Shown piece by piece: positions 55,081 through 64,000 of a stretch of DNA of 64,000 nt. How positions within the stretch are numbered: position 1 is the first letter of the stretch; each line of letters opens with the position of its first letter. The notes beneath the pieces are model-generated. The model was not told the DNA's origin. It saw only the letters and a program-made list of their open reading frames with translations, and did not search any database. The DNA comes from Emydura subglobosa (Eukaryota; Chordata; Testudines; Chelidae). The stretch is taken from assembly GCA_007922225.1 (NCBI GenBank), contig ML679956.1, positions 72,098,111-72,162,110 on the forward strand. The letters run 5' to 3'. The position numbers and the translations under genes are program-made.

Positions 55081-58000
55081 TTTGGAAATTTACATACACT
55101 TCACAACAGCCTTCATTTCAGGTATTCCCCTCTCCTGTGCAGACAGACCTGCAGCAGTACTGCTTCTTTTAGCTTCAGGTGCTTTTGAATTTAACTAAGT
55201 GTAAGTGCCTGAAGCATTAGTTGGCTTTAGTGTAGGGAAACATTCTTTAATCTTCCCATTGGCAGTATGCACCTCCATTTCCCCTGAAAAGAGCTCTTCT
55301 GTAGAAAAATGCTCCAGGCTTTATCAGCTCTTGGAGAATCACTTCATTACTCTTGCAGTATTTTAGAAACACTGGAGCAAAATCCTGCTTCTCTTTGGAG
55401 TAATCCATTTTCCTACTTCCTCCAGTAAATGGTCAGGTATAGTTAAACTTCACTAGCTATAAAAAGTCCCTTGGTATCCTAACTTACTACTTGGCCAACC
55501 ACAGGACTAGATTTATAAGTGCCAAAATTAAAAAATAAAGTTTTAAACAAATCTGCTAATTCTCTAAATAATGGGCAGTCCAAGACTTGTTCATCTGCTG
55601 GACATAATCAACCCACTCCTGAAAAAGGGAAGTAAACAAAAATCATTTTCTGTTCCTAATTTTTTGGGGATTTAAACGTGCCTCAACGTGGGAGGTGAGC
55701 TGCAACAGTGGAACAGAAATGCCTCAGGAAGAAAGCTAAACAGACCATTTCTTAGAACTCACAAGTATGCACCCATCCATGAATAAGATGCAACTATACA
55801 AATACCCTTTTAGTCTTTATCAAAGCAGTGAAATTATCTCAATCTTTTCTTTCTACAAGATCAAGGGCATAGTTGTCACATGCACATAGGGTTGAAGATA
55901 ATGTCACAGAATAATATTGTGGGTGAAAGTTTCTTCATTATCTCAATTTCACAGGGCACATGAACTAGAAATTTCAACTTTGGAAATTAGGACCCTTTTG
56001 GAAGCTACTCCAGGATCTACTAGTCTTTTAAATTTTGCTATACAAGACACAATACACTGATTTAAAACTGAGATGTAAATTAAGTGAAATATTTGCAATA
56101 TAAAATTGACACTTTAAAAACACAATTGAGGGCTTAATAAATAAAATGAGAAGTAAATAATGCAAGATAATTCTAGCAAAACAAAGTAAGCTCCTTTGTG
56201 TCAAATGCCAGATTTTTTCACCAAAATGGCAATTTATTGGTTCTCTGTCCCATTCAAATCTCCATGCTGCTAAATGATGGATAAGGGAGCTATGTGAGAA
56301 CTAACTATATGAACAGGGAATATTATTTAGGTGTATTTTTTTTCCACAGAACTAATATAACATCTCCATCATTATACTGTTGTTAAATGTTAACAATTGA
56401 GTACTAAATAATATTAAGATAAGTAGTCACAAGCTAGTAATATTTTAGTATCATTCATTGTGGAATCAATCTGTAATCTGTAAAGGATCAGATGGTATGT
56501 AGGATACTTCATTATATACAACCATAGGCTCCAGGAAGGAAAGAATTTTTTTCTTTTGCGTTTTCCATAAAAATCTAAATATTTATATAAATGAATCATT
56601 CCTTCATTTTAGAACAAGGATTTAGTTGCCCTGTTTGGAATTCTTCCCAGCACAGTGGTTTGGAATGGGAGTCTAACAGGAAATACTGTGCAGTCTGTGC
56701 ATGCATTACATTCCTTTCCTGCCCTGAGAGAGTGGCCAAACAAACAAACCTTTCTTCTAGTAAAAAAGACAGACTGCACAAAGTTCGACAGCAGATATGG
56801 TCTATGAATCCAAACATCCTTTTCTGTTGAGAAAAAAATTCAATGTATTTGCAGTGTTAAGGAAGCATCACCATTTTGGGATGCCAAGTCAGTAAAGACT
56901 AGTTTTTTTTCATGATGCAAAAACCTCATTTATAAGTGTCCTCAGCACCTTCTCCCATATACTAATAATAAAGGTGTCTTTACAGACAGAGCCTTTTATA
57001 ATGATTTGTCAAATACTAGTAGAGACTGCCACAATCAAATACAGTTTGTGAGTAAAACTTGGCAGTGCAAAAATAGTAAGAAAAATGAAAACATTTTCTA
57101 TGAACATTGAGATTTACTCAGATTTTGTGCGGTACTCAAGAAGGAAAAACATACAAGTTCTGGATTTTGTCTGTTTCTTAAGTACTCAGTAAAGACTAGA
57201 ATGAGATATGTGGACCAAATGTTCAAGTTGCTTTCTCTTTCAAATTGCCTCTAAATTAGTTTCTTAACTTCTGGAAAATATTAAATAATAATTTGTCAAT
57301 TACTTGAGAGGAAAGACGAAGGAAAAACAAATAAATGGGAATGAGTAAGTACACAGGATCATGATTCCAATACCTCAAAGTACTTTTAGTTTGGACTTTC
57401 ACCCTGCACAGCTGGAATAGGATTAGAGACAGTCGGAGCATATTCAGAATGGCAGTGAAACAAATGTTTAAACAAACATGTATTTATAAAACAAAAATAT
57501 AAATCTGATTTGCACTGCTTTACATCTGATTTAAATGAAAGACTGTGGGAAAAAAAAGGAAATGAGAGCTAACTCCTAGCTCAAAACCCTAACGTGGTAT
57601 AAATATACTATTCAATAGAAAGGTGACTTTGAAGTAGTTGCACAACCAGGCCAGTCAGAACTTTTCTCCCACACACCTCTTTTGAAATTTAATTAGTTTT
57701 TGTTTTGTTTTTAGACTGAGAAGCCTTTAATACCATTCTGACTATATACAAGAATGAAAGACGAACTAGAACCATCAGCACTCATGTATAAAATATTTAG
57801 TCACATTTTATATTTGTCTACACCTTAATACCTACATACATATTTCTTCCACAATACAAATCTACCACATTGGCCTTAATTAGCTATGCTGTGAAACTGA
57901 TACAAATATGTCAAAATACTGTAAAAATCTCTCTTCCCTACATACCATAAACATTGTGCAATGTTTAAACCATTACACTAGCCAACTGTCAAATATTTTT

Positions 58001-59214
58001 ACTCAGCTGCTGAAACTACATGCTGGAAGTGCAGTTCTATCTTCAAAAATGATTGTCAAAATGGCAGCATGGGATTCCACATTCACCAGATCTTGCCGAT
58101 TTTCATATCCAATTTGTTCAGTTTATCAGAAAATATGTTTTCTTAACTGCCAAATCCACAAACCCGGATTAGACTCTGAAAGTCAAGCTGAGCTCTTTCC
58201 ATCCCACATAGCAAATATACAAGAAGTTTACCCATCAGTACGTAACAGCATCGCTCAGCTTAAATTCCACACCAGAGGTCGAGACCACCTGATCTCAGGG
58301 ATCTACCCTCCAAACCTCCCACCCCACCAAACACTTATTCCACCTTACAAACACATGAGCTTTCATTTATTTGTCCTGAATTTGTCCCTACCTTAATCTC
58401 TCCCTCAACCTCTCTTTTTTTGGTCATCATGCCTCAGTGATTGCTTTTGTTAGTGCTCATGGCTTTTCCCATGCAACAGCATGAAATTAACATATTTCTT
58501 AACTTCCTTTGTACAACATTACTGCTTTGTATATTTCCCCCAAGAGCTTCCCTAGCTAAAAATGTTCATTTTTTCATGTGGTTGCTCTCTTTTAGTGGGA
58601 TACAAACACACCATGTTTTCCCTAGGCTTGCCTCAAACCGTAGGCTGCAAAACACTGCCATTAACACTTCATATTTCACAAATGAGCAATCAAAATGGAA
58701 CTTTTTTCAGCCCGTCTACACAACAGGTGGGATTCCTCTGCTACAGCCCAAGTCAGAGCACTCTGACAGTGAAATCACTTGGTATGCTTCTTATACAGTA
58801 CTTCCACATTCAAGAATTCAAAAAAAAAAAAAAAATCACGTGACAAAAATATCATAGGTTTAAAAAATAAAACTTACTTTTAAGCCTAACTCACACTGCC
58901 TTTTGATCTGCGTTTGTCTTCACCCCCATCTTCCTGCTCACTTTTGTTTCTCTCGTTATTGCTGCACAAAGAGAAAGGATGGGTAGAAGCTGACCTTGCT
59001 CCAGCTCCATACTTCTCCATTTGAGGCCCAGGCTAATGTTCCCATTGACAGCATAGGTAAGGGAGTGTACAGTGGCACAGCAAGACACAGCTAGTGAAGC
59101 AGTGGCCTCTGCTGGTGGCAGTTGCAATTGGGGAGCAAAGCTGGAAACCCAGTCTCCCAATAGCAGCCTCTGTCCTTTGCAGTTCAGGCAGAAATCCTAC
59201 AGTGTCAGGAAATT

Positions 59215-59290
59215 CTCATAAGATCACGAGTCAAGTTTAATGCCACAAAATCATGGCACTCAAAAATGTCACAAGAGTTGACAATCCTGT
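59215..59290 (+). repeat. Tail of an old dispersed repeat
   Basis: Contains ctcataagatcacgagtcaa, ccacaaaatcatggcactca and cacaagagttgacaatcctg. The final block matches the end of the repeat at 42990-43190 (cagagttgacaacactg). Confidence 0.4.
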
Positions 59291-59319
59291 CTAAACAGTA
59301 AGTATTAAATTCAGGGTGG

Positions 59320-60345
59320 AATGATTTAAATAATAGATTTTAATGTGTTTTTTATTTGTACCCTTTAGTTATTTTCCTAAAGGAAGTTTCTCATTGGTTG
59401 ATAACTAATAAAACATGTTAATTTGTAACTAGATATAGTCTTTTCACTAAATTTGGTACTACTTTTTGCCTTCTGCAGAAGAATGCACTACATTTGTATA
59501 TATTTAAGCCATTATATAGCTGAACATTCATTTATTCAGATTCTTAATTTTTACATTTATTATTAAATTAGAAAACTAATAGCATTTTTATTTACTAGAT
59601 TAATTTTTTACTCATGATTTATGTCAAGATGCATTTGGATGGAGATCAGCATTCAATTAAAATGCACAAAAAAGAGCACCTTAAAAATGTTATTTGTTAA
59701 ATGAAACGATCTTGAATGCGCTGGACATGAAAAGTAGTATTAAAATGTTTTGTATTTAAAACTGACAGATTTATTAAACAAAAGTAGTATTACCTGTAAT
59801 TAGTGAACTGAATTAATTGTTTCTGGTCAGCATGTCCATCAAGATTTCAGAACTAGCAGATCTCATCCTGTCACACCCTGTTTTATTCATAGATGAGAAA
59901 GCAGGAAAGCATATTATCCTCTTCCAAACTCCCAACCAGTTTTTCAACTTTGAATGAACTAGCTACTGAATTGATGTAGTTGAATAAAGAAAATACTATT
60001 TCTGCACCTGCAGAAAAAGCAACTGCTGGCAAAAACTAATTTAGTACCTCAACAAACTGGTTCCAGGAGCCTAGTCAGCAACTTCTACCAGTTTAGTGGT
60101 TTCATTCTCTTTAAAACTTTGGCACTAAACATGTACTGCTTTAATATTTAATTTAATTTAAATGATTTTAATAGATTATGGTAAGTTTAGGCCTTCGTTT
60201 AGGTCATAATTTCAAATTTAATTTTAAATATATTTTCAAAATGATTTAATTTAAATAAAAAAAACTAATGTAAATTAAATAAGTCTGATTTAAATAATTG
60301 AATTTTTAAAATATTTTACATGATTTTCATCTACCCCAATTAAAC
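59320..60345. mobile_element. AT-rich DNA-transposon-like repeat, about 1 kb
   Basis: The left edge agggtggaatgatttaaata and the reverse complement of the right edge, GGGGTAGATGAAAATCATG, form an imperfect inverted repeat. The interior has repeated aatttaatttaaat and gatttaaat motifs and a stretch (ggaagtttctcattggttga, gatgcatttggatggagatc) I associate with a common reptile repeat whose ends read GGGGTGGAT. No open frame of note. The call rests on recognition and end symmetry. Confidence 0.45.
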
Positions 60346-60552
60346 CTGTATACTATCTGATGCATTATTAAAATCTTATATTCTGTAATTAGTTCACAAC
60401 CAATGCTCCTACTACTGCTGCTCAGATTTTTCAGTTTAGTGCAAAATTTAGCATTACTGTGCAGCAGAGGTCACAAGGCTCTGATGAGGATTTTAGGCGG
60501 TATATTGTAGCAGGATACACCAAGCCCTCCTTATTGTTGTACTCAAAATAAA

Positions 60553-60807
60553 CTGGGGGCAGGGCTACACTTCAGCAGCACTTCAGTGAAGATGCAACTA
60601 CACTGACAGGATAGCTTCTCCCACTGGTGTAGTTAATTCACCTCTGTCAGAGTTTGTAGCTGTCTCGACAGGAGAAGTCCTCCCATCAATATAGTGCTGT
60701 CTACACTGGGGAGGTTAGGTCAGCATAACTGCGTCGCTCAGAGTTTTCACACTTCTGAGTGACATAAGTTATATCGATGTATGTTTATAGTATAGACCTG
60801 GCCTAAG
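60553..60807. mobile_element. MITE, TIR type CAGG-CTACACT
   Basis: The left end GGGGGCAGGGCTACACTTCA is partly matched by the reverse complement of the right end, TTAGGCCAGGTCTATACTAT. Internal blocks aggttaggtcagcataactg and gagtgacataagttatatcg are typical of a frequent reptile MITE. No clear target duplication. Confidence 0.65.
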
Positions 60808-62713
60808 TCAAAACAGCACTATAGCACAGCAGCGCATGTTTTAGTGATCTGCTAATATACATAGCAATTATGCTGTTGAAGCAGGAGACTTCTCCTCATG
60901 CTTTCAAAATTCCATTTCCCCAGGTGTGATTTAAAAGGCCTAATAGGATATGTTATGTCAGTTTTGACTGACAAATGTAATATGCCCTTTTAAAGTTTAA
61001 ACGCACCTAGAAGTTGCTTATTGTCTCTTGAAATCACTGCTCAACTAACTGTTCATGGAGGAAGAGCAAACAGAGATAATGTGTGTCTGCCAGTTCAGAA
61101 TTGTGATTAATATTTTGATTGAGAGGATTTTCTTTCCTCCCAGGTCAGTTGTGTAGGCAACACAAAAGCACAGAATAAGTGTAAAACACCAAAACATGCT
61201 CAGATAAATTGCTCAGTTGACTTGCTTGTTTCATGAATGGCAAGAACTCTTTACAGTAAATCATTCTATATGATATTGTTTTATATCAAAATACATAACC
61301 TCACACCTTTAATTTACCTACATGAACTTTATCTACAGTCAGTGACAGCAATACTTCCAACCTAAATATAATAGAAAGTAAAATTTGCTTAATATTGAGT
61401 ACTTTTTTCAGCAACTGTCAAACTTTTTCAGCTGATACCCAAGAAGAAACTTCCAGAATGTAAATTCCCAGATCTTCTGACTCGAAAGGGGATGGGTATT
61501 TTAATTCCAAGCATCCTCCAAACATCCTTGGACTTGTAGTATGAGGGTTTTCTCAATACAGAATGGGCTGTACAGAGAATATTCAAGAGGATACTGTCAA
61601 AATTGAAGCAACGTGCAGGACAGGAGGTTGCACTGGTATGAAAGAATAACAAGATTTACATAACTTTTAGGAATTATTTTCCAAACTGTAAGGAGTATAC
61701 ATGTTTTAATAATTCTTGATGCATTCAGAGACAACCACTTAAGAGGGAGAAAAATTAATTTTCATTATATGGTAACAAGGCAATTTAAATAGGGGAGGGA
61801 AAAAATGGTCTTCAGTGAAGCCGTTCAAGGCAAAAATGCTTGCTTAAGTACACAGCTGTTTTTGTCACACTGATAATTCAGTTGCAGGCTAGAACAGGTG
61901 CAAAATATGTCTAATTGTATTTCTCCAAGCCACCCAGCACATCAAGCTCTTTTGACCTGTTAGAAATATCCTCAGCTTTGGCCTCATAGGACTGCAGAAG
62001 ATTTAATACCAGCACTCAAGCATCTACTGGGTGACAAGAAATGCAGGAGGTTAGCCACTTAGTAAGAAAATACTATTTTATTCACAACTATGTATAATAT
62101 CATTGCTTGCTTTTCTTGTTAATTAAAATAGTAAATAATAATTGTTGCCACCAGCACTGTAGCTCTGAATGAAAACATCCTATTTTGTTTAATGCTGTTC
62201 AGGAAGACACTCAGTAGTATATAAAAGATACAGCATTTGAACTTAAAAATGACACCATTTAAATAAAAAATGCCTATGCATTAATTTATCTTATTGCAGA
62301 AAAAGGAAAACAGATTTGATTACAAATATATCAGTCACCAAAAGTAGAGTAAATGAAGCAAAAAATGCCATCTGATCTAAAGGATGAAACTCAAATCATC
62401 ACCACGTGACCTCTGCAGTGTGTCATTACATTAATGTTCCTTAAAATCTAATGTCATAACACTTATCGATCAAGCCTGGAGGTCACTGTAAAAGCAAGTG
62501 GTTTTTTTAAATTCATCATTTATCTGAAATTTGTTCTACTAAGGATGGGGCAAGATCTCTAATTCATGAATGTACCAAATAAGACTAATGGAGTGCATGA
62601 AATACTGAAAAGACTATATGAAACAAACTATATTTGCCTTCAAGTTACCATCCTTGGAGAATTCCCAATAGTAGGTTTCAAGCTTTCTATAAATCCACCA
62701 TCTGAATTAATAA

Positions 62714-63006
62714 GGGCTTGTGTACACCGGCACTTATGCCAGCAAAACTTTTGTTGCTCAGCAGTGTGAAAAAACACACTTTTGTGTAGCCACATTATGT
62801 CAGTGGGAGAGAGCTCTTCTGCCAACATAATTAAACCATCTAAACGAGCAGCGGTAGCTATGTCGGCGGAGAGCGTCTTCTGCTGACATAGCGCTGTCCA
62901 TACTAGCGCTTATGCTGGCAAAATGTATGTTGCTCAGGAGGATTTTTTTTCACACCCCCAAGTGACAAACATTTTGTTGTCATAAGTGCCAGTGTGGACA
63001 AGCCCC
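62714..63006. mobile_element. MITE with about 40-bp TIR (GGGCTTGT-TACAC)
   Basis: The left end GGGCTTGTGTACACCGGCAC followed by TTATGCCAGCAAAAC is matched by the reverse complement of the right end, GGGGCTTGTCCACACTGGCA followed by CTTATGACAACAAAAT. It is the longest and clearest MITE inverted repeat in the window. The interior contains a further inverted pair around tagctatgtcggcg / tgctgacatagc. Relatively well preserved and non-coding. Confidence 0.82.
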
Positions 63007-64000
63007 AAGTAAAGAGCCACCAGAACACATCTCCTATGTTGGGAAGCCCTGGTGATATGGCAATGGGTTCTGCTGCACAAAATATTCCTACTCACCACTA
63101 ATGCAGCAGAGAATTGCAGACTTAATACCAGTCCACAAATGGACTCTGTAACAATGAATGCTAGATTGAGCTGTCACAGAAAACTAAACTGGATTTCTAC
63201 TATTCATGAGGAATCTGCTACTAGCCTTCTGTTCATGGCACCAAAAAAAAGTCAGCTCTAGCACAGAAACAGCATAGCTTCATTCACTGCGGAGGGAGAC
63301 TGCATGTCTTACCACCACCATCTCTGGTAGCAAAGACCCTGACCATGCTCGATAGAGACAAGGTTTCCATCACCCCATGAAGCTGAGAATCTGGTCACAT
63401 ATAAGTCTGAACCAGGGCACTTTGCCTGGAGCACCCACAGCAGTTCCTAGTGAATTTCTGAGCAGAGAAGGAGCACTTTTATAAATTAGTCCACCAATTT
63501 GAAGCCCATATTGAAACACTTACAATCCTAACTTTAGATTCTTATTTTGAAAAGTTTGCTCTATGGCTTTATAGTACAGCAGTCCCCATCTGATTACAAT
63601 AACCTCTTAAATTATTTAATGTCTGCAGCATTGCATTTTGATGACAGAATCAAACTTTCCAGTTAAGATTCTGCCTCAATTTTTTAGCAGGTGTTCATAC
63701 CACAAAGACTTAACCTGCAATGTAGGTCACATAAAATCGAATTGGTAAACAAGATCCAAGTGAGATGTAGCATTTATTCTGAACTAAAAATAGTACTATA
63801 GTGTCAGGAGTAATGAGTATATATCACAAAACCTTCACTGAGAAACAAAAATTACAGATCAGTAGCTTTTACCCATCCTCCACAGCTGTAATTATTTTCT
63901 ATCCTTATAGATTTGAAAAGCCCTCTCAGCCTGAGACTCCTGTCAAAGAGAGCATTACTTGGAAGTATTATGTGCTGTATTACAATACAGATGTATTTAA

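Larger units (their letters stand above)
37254..64000 (-). other. CTDSPL: CTDSPL intron 1 (partial)
   Basis: At least 26.7 kb, acceptor TTTTATAG. I searched the minus strand for the short first coding exon (human MDGPAIITQV...) and for a CpG-rich promoter and saw neither, so the intron continues past 64000, in keeping with the very long human intron 1. Beyond the repeats listed separately it contains AT-rich sequence. The stretches 37300-40450, 55100-58880 and 60810-62700 hold nothing I can identify. Conserved enhancers may be present but cannot be recognised from one sequence. Confidence 0.75.

Noticed and set aside
57908..58857. Open frames of 162 and 138 codons on the plus strand in intron 1
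   Set aside because: No domain or signal I recognise, low-complexity end with poly-A, and no promoter or splice evidence. Treated as chance.
58891..59160. CTDSPL exon 1 on the minus strand (frame starting MGDWVSSF)
   Set aside because: The sequence does not resemble the expected first coding exon, there is no suitable split-codon donor, and no CpG-rich promoter context.
1..64000. CRISPR arrays, operons, phage or bacterial genes
   Set aside because: The split gene with GT-AG introns, microRNA and vertebrate retroelements shows this is nuclear vertebrate DNA. No spaced direct-repeat array is present.

Overview
The window is a stretch of AT-rich vertebrate nuclear DNA holding most of one split gene on the minus strand, CTDSPL (SCP3/RBSP3/HYA22, a small C-terminal-domain phosphatase of the HAD superfamily). 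Seven coding exons, human exons 2 to 8 by my recollection of the gene, run from high to low coordinates. They are joined by GT-AG introns, keep one continuous reading frame and end at a TAG at 1023-1025. They encode about 249 residues. Exon 1 (about 26 residues plus one base of a split codon), the promoter and the far end of the 3' UTR lie outside the window. No other host protein gene is supported. The remaining open reading frames are chance ORFs in introns or pieces of transposons.

Intron 5 carries a microRNA hairpin in the sense of the gene. Its 5' arm is identical, as I remember it, to miR-26a-5p, so this is the conserved CTDSPL / mir-26a-1 host-guest pair.

The repeats point to a sauropsid, most likely a turtle (inference from repeat types; a crocodilian is not excluded). 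There are several CR1 LINE subfamilies, MIR/CORE-SINEs, many non-autonomous DNA transposons (two with exact 8-bp hAT-type target duplications), long near-palindromic repeats, and one decayed LTR retrotransposon of the Ty3/gypsy class. In that element integrase lies upstream of reverse transcriptase, the order of the Gmr1-like group.

Layout: 1-1022 3' UTR; 1023-1148 exon 8; 3207-3392 exon 7; 5187-5279 exon 6; 5280-15273 intron 5 with mir-26a (about 9400-9478); 15274-15330 exon 5; 18559-18660 exon 4 (catalytic DLDET); 18661-27740 intron 3 with a CR1-in-CR1 nest; 27741-27773 exon 3 (33-nt in-frame micro-exon); 27774-37098 intron 2 with an intact hAT MITE, a CR1 broken by a 400-N assembly gap, and a 54-bp tandem repeat; 37099-37253 exon 2; 37254-64000 intron 1 (open-ended), with the Gmr1-like element (44772-47867), a CR1 with a twin-priming-type 5' inversion (51234-52992) and several MITEs.

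I found no new gene system. The most useful observations concern transposon structure (Gmr1-like domain order, inverted CR1, nested insertions, a microsatellite born inside a CR1) and the mir-26a host intron. Family names rest on recognition by eye without a database search.
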